Positions 43,804 through 51,763 of a stretch of 56,391 bases of DNA are shown in pieces. The translations under genes were made by a program, and so were the position numbers. The notes beneath the pieces were generated by a model. That model worked only from the letters and a program-made list of their open reading frames with translations, searched no databases and was not told the origin of the DNA. Where the stretch lies: contig MHXZ01000032.1 in NCBI GenBank assembly GCA_001825665.1, positions 1 through 56,391 of the forward strand, given 5' to 3'. Within the stretch, counting starts at the first letter, position 1. The number at the start of each line of letters is the position of its first letter. The stretch comes from Planctomycetes bacterium GWF2_41_51. GTDB taxonomy: Bacteria; Planctomycetota; Phycisphaerae; Sedimentisphaerales; UBA12454.

Positions 43804-45237
43804 TTAAAAATTACCGCATGCTGCTGCCGGCTCGAATGCACATGTCATCCAATTCTCGGCAATCAGAGCGAAATCTTCAAAATCCACATCGCAATCGCCG
43901 TCTTCATCACCTGCAAAGCGTAATCCACCATTGCATACCGGTGTAATCGTGTGGAATTTCCATGTAGGACCTGTAACCGTGATCGGACCCGGGAATACTT
44001 CGTCAACACGCCAATCGTAGGCCCTGCCGTAAAGCAGTGTAGGTGCATAGGTTGTAGCCGCCGGTGCATTAATTGTCGAAACCAAAGCCCATGCCCCGTT
44101 TCGTTCACGCATATAAACCAGGTGACTTGTAGCTGCCGGATCGCTTGTCCAGTTCAAAGTTATGTTTGTCGCTACTTCCGGAGAATCAGTATCTGTCGGG
44201 CTTACAAGAACTGCTGCCCCTGCCATTGTTGTATCGAAAGTCCATACATCGCCGGTAATAGTGATTGGATTACCAAAATTAGCGTCAGTTACATCTACAC
44301 GCCAATAATATGGTGTTTCGGAAAGCAGATTGCCGCTTGGATCGTATGATGTCGCTGAACCAACATTAACACCGCTTCCCATAGCTGAAGGATTTGTACT
44401 CAAATATACTTTGTATGCCAGAGCATCTCCTGAGGATTTAAGAGGAGCTGACCATGATAATACTGGAGTAACAGTGACATCGATCGCTTCGTCTTCAGGA
44501 ACTGGATCTATCGCAGCTTTTGCGTTTTCTACATACTTTAAAGATTTAAATGTTGTAGTGTCAGTTCCAGCATCATATTCAGATACGAAACCGTAGGTAA
44601 CGCCCCATTCCGGAACAATCTCACCATCCAAAACACCACTTGCAAAATCTCTGTCAAGCCAATAACGCGCCCACCATGTGATATACCATGGATCTGAATA
44701 ATCCCCTTTAAGAACTAATTTACCTGTTCGCTCTGTAAAATTAATTATGATACGAGCATCTTTATTAAAGCCAAGATTACGGGCTTTAACGGTACCAGCA
44801 AGATTAACAACAGATCTGCCCTGCCTGTATGCGTTCAGGAAATTACCGAAAGGTGCGGCACCGGCCACATCCAACAATGCGCCTTGTTCAACGTTAAGAA
44901 CTGAATTAGCTTCGGTTGCAGTGTAGCCAAGTTCAAAGTTATACATATTCGTTGTCAAACTTGCGCCGGATTTAATTGTGAGTGATGCTGCTGATTGTGA
45001 CGATCCGGCTCCTGCATCAACCATTGCATCGTTTGCCAATCCAACAGTGCCGAGATAAATAACGCAATTTCCGTCATTGATTGACACCATATCCTCTTCG
45101 TTTGGCATCCAATAAGAGCTCCAATTGTCATCCAAACTCCAATCATCGCTGATAGTTCCCAGCCAAATCGCATTTAGCGCAAATACATTCACGCTCAAAA
45201 ATAAAACAACAATCAAAGATATAATTTTTTTTGTCAT
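43804..45237 (-). CDS. Secreted surface protein: shared beta module, two FN3-like repeats, C-terminal half dockerin
   Basis: From ATG 45237 (AGGAGG seven bases upstream) the 477-residue protein has a signal peptide at 1-20. The shared beta-rich module spans about 21-240 (WLGTISDDWSLDDNW, LTIKSGASLTTNMYNFELGY). Two fibronectin-III-like repeats follow, with VTPVLSWSAPL...YKVYLSTNP...YYWRVDVTD and ITLNWTSDPAATSHLVYMRE...YDWRVDEV. A half dockerin ends the protein near 443-464 (GDEDGDCDVDFEDF...NWM). No catalytic domain is recognised. It may be a structural or substrate-binding surface protein. The perfect palindrome TTAACCTGGGTTAA sits right beside its ribosome site. Confidence 0.82.
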   Translation of the reverse strand: MTKKIISLIVVLFLSVNVFALNAIWLGTISDDWSLDDNWSSYWMPNEEDMVSINDGNCVIYLGTVGLANDAMVDAGAGSSQSAASLTIKSGASLTTNMYNFELGYTATEANSVLNVEQGALLDVAGAAPFGNFLNAYRQGRSVVNLAGTVKARNLGFNKDARIIINFTERTGKLVLKGDYSDPWYITWWARYWLDRDFASGVLDGEIVPEWGVTYGFVSEYDAGTDTTTFKSLKYVENAKAAIDPVPEDEAIDVTVTPVLSWSAPLKSSGDALAYKVYLSTNPSAMGSGVNVGSATSYDPSGNLLSETPYYWRVDVTDANFGNPITITGDVWTFDTTMAGAAVLVSPTDTDSPEVATNITLNWTSDPAATSHLVYMRERNGAWALVSTINAPAATTYAPTLLYGRAYDWRVDEVFPGPITVTGPTWKFHTITPVCNGGLRFAGDEDGDCDVDFEDFALIAENWMTCAFEPAAACGNF

Positions 45238-45250
45238 AATATACCCTCCT

Positions 45251-45264
45251 TTAACCTGGGTTAA
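45251..45264. promoter_or_regulatory. Perfect 14-base palindrome before the half-dockerin gene
   Basis: TTAACCTGGGTTAA lies directly upstream of the AGGAGG of the 45237 gene. Its first 11 bases also occur at 5030-5040, directly after the -10 of the lone plus-strand beta-helix gene. Shared binding by one regulator is possible but unproven. Confidence 0.4.
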
Positions 45265-45314
45265 AAAAAGTTTTAAAAAGGCCAACGTATCCTTCTGAAA
45301 ACCAGATTTTTTCT

Positions 45315-46052
45315 TTATTTATTTTTCCTAATCAAAACCAATCCAAGACCTAAAAGCAACATACTTGCTGGTTCTGGCACTGCGGCAAAAGTTGTTTTAC
45401 CATCAGCATAGCTGACTGCTAAATTCCAGCCTTCTTCGCCATAAGCGACTCCATTATGGAGCATCCACGGCAGCCAGTTATTGGCATACCATGATACATC
45501 GCCTTCTGGAATGTTTGAAACGGTAATAGAGCCTGCGTCACCGATAAAGTCCACATAAACCGGGTTTGTCTTGCTGAAACCAAAGCTTGCCGCGTTAACT
45601 GTTCCGCCAATATTAACGTACTGTGGTGACAATCTATTGCCATTAATAAAATAACCCGCGACTGTCAATGAAGCGCCTGCTTCAAGATTGAGAGTACCGC
45701 TCTCAGTACCCGCATAATAATTTAATTCAAAGTTGTACGACGTAACATTTAAACTTGCCCCAGCCTTGATCGTAATTGACTGATTACCGCCTGAACCACT
45801 ATTGGCCGACATTCCATAATCCGCACATACAGCACTTGTACCGGAATAGATCGTCAGATCGCCTGAACCTGGATAACCTGACCGGTTATCAGCATCTGTT
45901 ATCCACAACATGTCACCTGCTGCAGGAACTATGCCGCTCCACCAATTGTCGGGATTTGCCCAATCATTATTTGTTCCGCCATAATATGATTGATTTATGG
46001 CCATTACATTACTTACAGTCACAACCATTAATAAAATAATAATCTTCTTCAT
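45315..46052 (-). CDS. PEP-CTERM sorted surface protein carrying the shared beta module
   Basis: This 245-residue protein has a signal peptide (1-18), the shared module (19-220: QSYYGGTNNDWANPDNW, ITIKAGASLNVTSYNFELNYY, AGYFINGNRLSPQYVNIGG) and a PEP-CTERM tail at 225-245 with VPEP, a hydrophobic stretch and RKNK. PEP-CTERM tails direct cleavage by exosortase, with attachment to or release at the cell surface. GGAG precedes the ATG. It is the first structural gene after the GntR/LacI-type regulator, with an operator-like palindrome just upstream. Confidence 0.85.
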   Translation of the reverse strand: MKKIIILLMVVTVSNVMAINQSYYGGTNNDWANPDNWWSGIVPAAGDMLWITDADNRSGYPGSGDLTIYSGTSAVCADYGMSANSGSGGNQSITIKAGASLNVTSYNFELNYYAGTESGTLNLEAGASLTVAGYFINGNRLSPQYVNIGGTVNAASFGFSKTNPVYVDFIGDAGSITVSNIPEGDVSWYANNWLPWMLHNGVAYGEEGWNLAVSYADGKTTFAAVPEPASMLLLGLGLVLIRKNK

Positions 46053-46082
46053 AACTCTTCTCCAAAATAAAACAGCTTTTAA

Positions 46083-46101
46083 ATTTGGCGACGCACCAAA
46101 T
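46083..46101. promoter_or_regulatory. AraR-like operator
   Basis: On the minus strand ATTTGGTGCGTCGCCAAAT is a near-perfect inverted repeat with a central CGT. The Bacillus AraR site (ATTTGTACGTACAAAT) has the same outer ATTTG/CAAAT arms and central CGT. It lies 31 bases before the start of the first structural gene of the superlocus and directly after the AraR-like regulator gene. Confidence 0.6.
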
Positions 46102-46120
46102 AATTGCTAATTTTTATAAA

Positions 46121-47224
46121 TCATTTTTTAAATGGAATACATGTTTCGCCAAGCGATAAAACCCCCGGAACCTCTTGAAATGTGCAAATGTTCGATTTGA
46201 CAGCCCTTACAACCGCCTCAACCGTCATTTGCGCAACATATTCACTTTGAACGCTTATACAAGTCAGCTTCGGTGTAAATCCATGCGTAAGTCTTTTATC
46301 ACCGATAGCTATCATGCTTATATGTTCAGGAACCTTTAAACCACTCGTTACCATTTGAGCCATCAACCTGTAACTGTGTTCCGTTCCTAAACTTACCATT
46401 GCTGTCGGCTGCTGGGGCATATTCCTGATGTTATTAACCAATTCATTCATATTCCCAGTTGTATACCCAAGCATTTCAGTACACACATCGGCCTCCTGTG
46501 AAGCCGCTTTTAGGCCGGCGTCAAATTCCTGACACAAAACAGGCAATGTCGTATCAGTACATACAACGCCGACAATATGCTTATGGCCGAATCCCGCAAA
46601 AAAACCTGCTGCCTGCAATACTGCTGATTTATAGTCCAAAGTGATTTTGCTCAAACCTTCTTCATTACTGCAAATCGTCCCGCCAATAACAACGAAATGT
46701 TTGACATTTTTTCGTAATATATTCAGAAGGTTGTCATCAATATAGCCCATCAAAATAACGCCATTAAGTCCTTCAGACCATTGTGTAATATGCTGCTCTT
46801 CACCTTGCTGGCCTGTAAAGTAAGTATCAAACACAATATTTATCCCACTATTGTGAGTGTATTTTTGAATATCCAATTGCACAAGATGATTGAAATGTGA
46901 ATTGAGCGAACTTCCGGCAAAAAGAAAACCTATCTTGTATTCACATGCAGCTTTGGCGGATTTTTCATAGGCTGATGCATCTTGAACAAAAATACCTTTA
47001 CCGTGTACGCTTTTCAGCAAGCCTTCATTTTGCAGCACCTCTACTGCTTGCCTGACGGTCGTCAATGCAACTTTATGCTGATTAACCAATCTCTCCTGCG
47101 ATGGAACACATTCACCAATTTTAAACTTTCCATCAAGTATATCCCTGCGAAGCTTTTCTGCCAGTTGAACATACTTTGGCAATCGCCGAGATTTTATGGT
47201 CGTTAACGTTTCCGTATTATTCAT
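46121..47224 (-). CDS. GntR/LacI chimeric transcriptional regulator (AraR-like)
   Basis: From ATG 47224 the 367-residue protein has a GntR winged-helix domain (about 15-85: YVQLAEKLRRDILDGKFK, VPSQERLVNQHKVALTTVRQA, GKGIFVQD) joined to a LacI/periplasmic-binding-protein-like sensor from about 95 (KIGFLFAGSS, VILMGYIDDN, GFGHKHIVGVVC, KLTCISVQSEYVAQMTVEAVV). This is the domain order of AraR. It probably represses the superlocus through the palindrome at 46083 and is released by a pathway sugar. Its promoter lies directly before the ATG, so the message may be leaderless. Confidence 0.87.
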   Translation of the reverse strand: MNNTETLTTIKSRRLPKYVQLAEKLRRDILDGKFKIGECVPSQERLVNQHKVALTTVRQAVEVLQNEGLLKSVHGKGIFVQDASAYEKSAKAACEYKIGFLFAGSSLNSHFNHLVQLDIQKYTHNSGINIVFDTYFTGQQGEEQHITQWSEGLNGVILMGYIDDNLLNILRKNVKHFVVIGGTICSNEEGLSKITLDYKSAVLQAAGFFAGFGHKHIVGVVCTDTTLPVLCQEFDAGLKAASQEADVCTEMLGYTTGNMNELVNNIRNMPQQPTAMVSLGTEHSYRLMAQMVTSGLKVPEHISMIAIGDKRLTHGFTPKLTCISVQSEYVAQMTVEAVVRAVKSNICTFQEVPGVLSLGETCIPFKK

Positions 47225-47230
47225 AAGTGT

Positions 47231-47259
47231 ATAATAGTAATTCACAACTGTTAAGTCAA
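47231..47259 (-). promoter_or_regulatory. Promoter of the GntR/LacI regulator
   Basis: TTGACT (47254-47259) and TATTAT (47231-47236) on the minus strand are 17 bases apart. The -10 is only six bases from ATG 47224, so transcription would begin at or near the start codon, giving a leaderless mRNA. This also rules out the longer frame to 47245, whose start lies between the two boxes. Confidence 0.65.
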
Positions 47260-48284
47260 GCTTTTTATACTGATTTTATAAAAAATCATAACTACTTACT
47301 ATGCAATCAGTTACAACGTTTAATATCCGGACAACACTCATATCATTATGTTTTTTTTAAACCAAATTTAACAGAATTTCAACGCCTGTCTTGAACCATA
47401 AACCACCTCATTCATATGAGTTGTAATTGATAATTATTTTTCTCTGAACTTGCGCTGCAGCAACCCCATCTCCAACAGTGTTACTCAGTAAAGGCCAATT
47501 GCCTCCGCTATAAATCCTGTCAAGTATTTCGATAGCCGATTGTTGAAATTTTATCCCGAACTTGCGGCCGTTTGGCATGTCAATAGACTATTGCATGTCT
47601 TCCTGCATCTCTGAATTTTGTAAACTATTCCTTGTTAAAAATCTAAAAACGTAACGCTGTGCGGTCTGAATAAACCTGCTGATTTCAGTGACATTCTTCG
47701 GCACACTATGAATACGCAACTACAGATAGTTACAATGCGTTTTTAAAGCAAAAAAAATAAGACTTGCAAGTCATTAACAAGTGAATAAAAAGTTATTAAC
47801 AACTTGCCACCAAGTGAAGACTGACCCACTTTGTTAATTTGATATCAAGAAATGGCTGACAACTGTATACACCGCTCACTGATTAACCTTTTGACAAACT
47901 TTTATTTATAGTTTTTGAACACGAGGTTAGCCTGAAAGACTGTTGCAAATTTTGTTGCAAGTCTCTTTCGGATTGCTAAAAGGTAAAGAGCCGAAAACCG
48001 ATAAGTGTTTGTCAGTAAAAGAACTATCAATTATAAATCAGCCATCTCAATCTAACGACCTCTGGGTTACAAGTTCCAAATATCTTGTAAGTACTTGCCA
48101 ATAAACGAGTAATAATTGCATAATAAAGACTTATAAATCCTGACCGAAGCCGAACCGTACATGGCTGTTCGCATTTTGTTGCGCGCGCCCTTGGCTGGGT
48201 TAATCCATACATGCTTTTTCGGCACTGCAGAGTTTAGATAAGAATGGTCGGATATTATTCTGAAGTCCCCTGCTCAAGAGCTGT
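47260..48284. other. Gene-free stretch of about 1 kb
   Basis: This is the longest stretch without a supported gene. It holds an open minus-strand run at 47408-47578 (56 codons, no ribosome site, no recognised family), an inverted repeat at 47937-47964, a cluster of AAC(A)AG/TTGCAAG repeats at 47760-47815, and a tRNA-Thr-like fragment at 48046-48073. Together these look like decayed sequence, possibly a former insertion. Confidence 0.45.
47937..47964. repeat. Inverted repeat with TTGCAA half-sites
   Basis: AGACT and AGTCT flank two direct copies of TGTTGCAA, and outer CTGAAAG/CTTTCGG arms extend the symmetry imperfectly. It lies mid-way in the gene-free stretch; it could be an operator, an attachment-site remnant or a terminator. 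Confidence 0.3.
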
Positions 48285-49430
48285 TTAATCAATGTCTATA
48301 GCAGCATTTTTCTTTTGGGATTCCAATGCCGCCGTGAATAATTTATGACTTAACGCCGCTTCGTCAGGAGTTACGCAGCCTGAAAATTTGTTCATCGGTT
48401 TACCATGATGAAGCTCATATAAAAATGCCGCCCACATCTGAAGTATTGAATCAGAAAATCCAGACTGGAAAATCCCGCCGGTAATGGATTTGAAAGCCGT
48501 CTCGTGACCCATATCAATTATCTGCCATGCCTGCTCGCCGCCAGTGTATTCCAAAACCTCGAGTGTATTAATTTGCTTGCTCGACCAGCGGGCAGAAGTT
48601 TTCGTTCCTAGTATTTCCAAATACCATGTATTTTTATTTCCCGGAGCTATACGTTGGGTTTTTATAGTCCATGGAAATTGCAGTTTCATATTTTTATCCT
48701 CGGCAAGACAAAATAAGGTCGCATTATCCCACGTTTCACAAGCAGCCATGCCGCCCTTTCCATCGGGTCTTTCTTTAACTATATTGGAAAGAATCGCCCG
48801 AACATTTTTTGGTATCCAGCCGGCGCGAAAAGGCATGTGGCAGGCATGCATTCCCAAATCGCCCATGCAGCCATATTCGCCGTTGAACTTTAACATTCTT
48901 TTCCAGTTAATCGTCTTATTGAAATCTAAATCGCTCGAGTGCAGAAAACCGCTGTTGACTTCGATTATTTCCCCAAAAACACTTTTTTCAATCATTTTGC
49001 CGATTTTCTGGACGGCTGGAAAAAACGGCGATTCACTCGAGCATCTGACAAATACATTTGGATGTTTTTTGATACATTCAGAAATTTTTTCATTATCCGC
49101 TTTATCAATACCGAATGGTTTTTCGCCCAATAAATGTTTGCCTGCTTCTATCGCGTCACAATAAAGTTCCGCGTGAAGATTATGCGGCACGGCAATATAA
49201 ACAGCTTCAATTTCAGAATTTGCAAGAAGCTGTTTATAATCGTTTGTAACCTGTTTTATTGAATTAAAATTATCTGTGTACCATTTCAATATTTTGTCGC
49301 TTGTATCGCAGACAGCAACAATCTCCGGTTTTACATCCATTTCAGGAAGATGACACCAACGGGCTACTGCACTTGCAAATTCCCTGCCCATAAGGCCGCA
49401 GCCTATAATTCCGAATTTTACTGTTCTCAT
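48285..49430 (-). CDS. Gfo/Idh/MocA family oxidoreductase
   Basis: This 381-residue protein has FGIIGCGLMGREF near residue 7, EKPFGIDKAD near residue 100 and a C-terminal domain with GDLGMHACHMPF near residue 193, where the catalytic histidine region of the family lies. It lacks the cysteine insertion seen in three other family members of this window. The ATG overlaps the aminotransferase stop as ATGA, so translation is coupled. A dehydrogenase-aminotransferase pair under a DeoR regulator suggests processing of an amino or keto sugar, or of an inositol; the substrate is not readable. Confidence 0.87.
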   Translation of the reverse strand: MRTVKFGIIGCGLMGREFASAVARWCHLPEMDVKPEIVAVCDTSDKILKWYTDNFNSIKQVTNDYKQLLANSEIEAVYIAVPHNLHAELYCDAIEAGKHLLGEKPFGIDKADNEKISECIKKHPNVFVRCSSESPFFPAVQKIGKMIEKSVFGEIIEVNSGFLHSSDLDFNKTINWKRMLKFNGEYGCMGDLGMHACHMPFRAGWIPKNVRAILSNIVKERPDGKGGMAACETWDNATLFCLAEDKNMKLQFPWTIKTQRIAPGNKNTWYLEILGTKTSARWSSKQINTLEVLEYTGGEQAWQIIDMGHETAFKSITGGIFQSGFSDSILQMWAAFLYELHHGKPMNKFSGCVTPDEAALSHKLFTAALESQKKNAAIDID

Positions 49431-50809
49431 TTGAGCAATTCCTTTTCTGTTTCACCAATTGCTTCATCGATAATATCAAGGCCTTTAAGCAAGACTTCAT
49501 CTTCCATAATGATTGGAGGAGACATTCTTAAAATATGGCCTGCCGGTATCCACGCAAGACCTTTTTGGAAAGCTTTTTGATAAACAAGAGTGCCGGCCTT
49601 ATCGAACGGTTCTTTTGTTTTTTTATCTTTAACAAGCTCGATACCCATGAGGCAGCCTTTTGCGCGGACATCGCCGACGATTGGATGTTCTGCTTTCATT
49701 TTTTCCATTCTCTTTAAAGCAAGCTCGCCAAGATAAGTTGAACGCTCAAGCAGGTTTTCGTCTTCGATAGCTTCAATGCAAGCCAAAGCCGCCGCGCAAG
49801 CCATCGGGTTGCCACCATAGCTGCTCGATGCAGATATCGATTCAAACGATTCTTTATATTGTTCACGAACAGCAACGCAAGTTACAGGGAAACCATTACC
49901 GAAACCTTTTCCGATTGTAACAATATCAGGAACCACGCCCCAATTTTCCATGCAAAGCCATTTGCCGCATCTGCCGAAACTTGTGAGAACTTCATCAATC
50001 ATCAAGAGGATTTTTTTCTCATCGCAATATTTGCGAAGTTTCGGGAAGAAATCATCCGGCGGCATAACCGAACCGCCCCAGCCCTGAATCGGTTCAAGTA
50101 CAAAACCGGCTACATTGCCAACAGTACCTTTATCAATATATTCATCGAAAAATTCAATATACTTTTCGGTATCAACAGAACCATCCACTCTAGTGAACAT
50201 CGGTCTGTATGTATTTGGCCTTGGAACCATATGCATTCCAGGTGCTCTGCAGGGGCCGTAAACAAATGAACGAATATGGCCGAGCGAAACGCCGCCATAG
50301 GTTTTGCCATGGTAATCATAGAAACATGATATCATTTCACTTTTTCCCGTAGCTGCGCGAAGGACACGCTGGCCTGCTTCAACGGCGGTTGTTCCGGAAT
50401 CATAGAATTGGAAACCATTTAAATCGCCGGGTAGAATTTCAGCAAGTTTTTCAACTAGCTTTGTTTTAATCTCAGTTGTAAAATCATGGCAGTTCATTAA
50501 CTTGCCTGCCATTTTTTGGACAGCTTCGGTTACTTTAGGGTGACAATGCCCGAGAGTAGTTACATAAATGCCTGATGAAAAATCAATGTATCTGTTGCCG
50601 TCAACATCGACCAATTCACAGCCTTTGCCGTAATCAAAAACGACCGGAAAAAGCTTTACCTGACTGCTTAAACCTTTGAAATACTTTGTGCATCTTTTGT
50701 GCAATTCTTTTGATTTCGGTCCCGGAGGAGTTATCTTTACATTTGGTACTTCATTCAAATTGAGATGAGCCCACCCGGGTGCTGCTGAAATTTTCTTATT
50801 TTTTTGCAT
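49427..50809 (-). CDS. Class III PLP-dependent aminotransferase
   Basis: From ATG 50809 (GGAG six bases upstream; the TTG at 50833 is not needed) the protein has 460 residues. The class III pattern is clear: GTTAVEAGQRVLRAATGK near residue 116, YHGKTYG, LMIDEVLTSFGRCGKW near residue 250, and the PLP lysine in TIGKGFGNGFPV near residue 280. Such enzymes move an amino group from an omega-amino or amino-sugar-like donor. It directly follows the DeoR gene and overlaps the dehydrogenase gene. The exact substrate is unknown; GABA- or dialkylglycine-type are only family labels. Confidence 0.87.
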   Translation of the reverse strand: MQKNKKISAAPGWAHLNLNEVPNVKITPPGPKSKELHKRCTKYFKGLSSQVKLFPVVFDYGKGCELVDVDGNRYIDFSSGIYVTTLGHCHPKVTEAVQKMAGKLMNCHDFTTEIKTKLVEKLAEILPGDLNGFQFYDSGTTAVEAGQRVLRAATGKSEMISCFYDYHGKTYGGVSLGHIRSFVYGPCRAPGMHMVPRPNTYRPMFTRVDGSVDTEKYIEFFDEYIDKGTVGNVAGFVLEPIQGWGGSVMPPDDFFPKLRKYCDEKKILLMIDEVLTSFGRCGKWLCMENWGVVPDIVTIGKGFGNGFPVTCVAVREQYKESFESISASSSYGGNPMACAAALACIEAIEDENLLERSTYLGELALKRMEKMKAEHPIVGDVRAKGCLMGIELVKDKKTKEPFDKAGTLVYQKAFQKGLAWIPAGHILRMSPPIIMEDEVLLKGLDIIDEAIGETEKELLK

Positions 50810-50829
50810 TTTTGCTCCAATTCTAAATA

Positions 50830-51609
50830 TCAAATTTTACAAATTATTATCTTTGTTCCGGTTTTTTCCAATTCTGCCATTCGCTCTTTTGTGATATTAC
50901 TATCAGTTATAAACGCCTCTGCCTCCGAAAGCGTTCCGTTAGAAGCGAGATCTGTACGGCCTATCTTAGAACTATCGGAGAGAATATAAGTTTTTTGGGC
51001 GCGGCGACGAATCTTCTGGTCAACTTTGGCTATTCGCATATCTGCATTAAATAATTCGCCATTTAAGCCGATTCCATCAGCCCCCTGAAAAGCCAGATCA
51101 ACCATAAACATATCAAGAACCTTCTCGGCAACCACACCAGTTAAATCAGGACTGCCCTTTCTTAATATCCCACCAAGAAGAACTGTTTGCACACCTGCAG
51201 AAAACTGCAATATCGATGCCACTGCGAGACTAGGTGTAATTACTGTCAAATCACTAAAATCTTTTAGCAAATACGCAAGCTCGAGCGTGGTCGTACCAGT
51301 ATCAATAATAATCTTACTGCCAGGTTTAATAAATTCTAAAGCCTTTTTGGCGATAGCATTTTTTGCTTTTTTGTTGGCACTGCGCCTTGCAGCAAAATCA
51401 AACTCGAATTCCATTCTTTCGGCGGGCATGACGCCCCCATGTGTTCTGGTTATATGGCCCTGGTTCTGGAGTTTATTTAAATCACGATGAATTGTCATAT
51501 CACTGACATTAAATTTCTTCGCCAATCTACTTACATCAAAGACCTCTCCTGCCTTTATCATCCGGCATATAGCATTTTGTCTTTCGTGTGAAATAGATTT
51601 TTGTGCCAT
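50830..51609 (-). CDS. DeoR family transcriptional regulator
   Basis: From ATG 51609 (a TTG four codons upstream is possible) the 259-residue protein has a DeoR helix-turn-helix at about 1-57 (SHERQNAICRMI, FDVSRLAKKFNVSDMTIHRDLNKLQNQG, GGVMPAERM). The effector domain from about 72 has SKIIIDTGTTTLELAYLL, the phosphosugar-binding signature of the family. It likely represses the aminotransferase-dehydrogenase genes behind it and, from the shared control region, possibly the divergent nag genes. The effector is probably a sugar phosphate. Confidence 0.88.
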   Translation of the reverse strand: MAQKSISHERQNAICRMIKAGEVFDVSRLAKKFNVSDMTIHRDLNKLQNQGHITRTHGGVMPAERMEFEFDFAARRSANKKAKNAIAKKALEFIKPGSKIIIDTGTTTLELAYLLKDFSDLTVITPSLAVASILQFSAGVQTVLLGGILRKGSPDLTGVVAEKVLDMFMVDLAFQGADGIGLNGELFNADMRIAKVDQKIRRRAQKTYILSDSSKIGRTDLASNGTLSEAEAFITDSNITKERMAELEKTGTKIIICKI

Positions 51610-51622
51610 CTGCAATTCCAAT

Positions 51623-51652
51623 ATATGTTAATTTAATACAAAAATAACATAT
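51623..51652. promoter_or_regulatory. Inverted repeat operator candidate between divergent regulators
   Basis: ATATGTTA (51623-51630) and TAACATAT (51645-51652) are perfect 8-base arms with a 14-base spacer. They overlap the -10 of the DeoR promoter (51641-51646). The TAACAT core is repeated twice more toward the divergent gene. Confidence 0.5.
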
Positions 51653-51669
51653 TATAACATTATTGTCAA
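51641..51669 (-). promoter_or_regulatory. Promoter of the DeoR operon
   Basis: On the minus strand TTGACA (51664-51669) and TATTTT (51641-51646) are 17 bases apart. This is the best promoter for the DeoR, aminotransferase and dehydrogenase genes. Its -10 is inside the inverted repeat described above. Confidence 0.55.
51652..51661 (+). promoter_or_regulatory. Direct repeat copy 1 (TTATAACATT)
   Basis: TTATAACATT occurs here and again at 51728-51737, 76 bases apart start to start. Direct repeats of about 10 bases are typical for DeoR-family sites. The second copy overlaps the -10 of the GntR/UTRA gene, so the protein could control both directions. Confidence 0.45.
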
Positions 51670-51707
51670 CAACTAAAAAAATAATTAGGCATTTTTTTGT
51701 ATTACAC

Positions 51708-51736
51708 TTGACTTATTTCTAAATTGGTTATAACAT
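51708..51736 (+). promoter_or_regulatory. Promoter of the GntR/UTRA-nag operon
   Basis: TTGACT (51708-51713) and TAACAT (51731-51736), 17 bases apart, lie 27 bases before the start at 51764. The -10 is embedded in GTTATAAC, a perfect 8-base palindrome (51726-51733), and in the second direct-repeat copy, so binding here would block transcription. Confidence 0.5.
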
Positions 51737-51737
51737 T
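51728..51737 (+). promoter_or_regulatory. Direct repeat copy 2 (TTATAACATT)
   Basis: This is a perfect copy of 51652-51661, overlapping the -10 of the plus-strand promoter. See the first copy for the interpretation. Confidence 0.45.
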
Positions 51738-51763
51738 TAAATAATACTAAATCGAGTTAAAGA

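Noticed and set aside
47408-47578. 56-codon minus-strand gene
   Set aside because: It has no ribosome site, no recognised family and lies in a region that otherwise looks decayed.
48046-48073. tRNA-Thr gene on the minus strand
   Set aside because: The CTTGTAA loop followed by CCCAGAGGTCG looks like the anticodon and T-arm side of a tRNA, but the anticodon stem does not pair, and no D-arm or acceptor stem is present.
48150-48190. Group II intron domain V (CATGTACGGTTC)
   Set aside because: Only one strand of the domain V helix is present; the paired GAGCCGTA-type partner and the catalytic triad context are missing.
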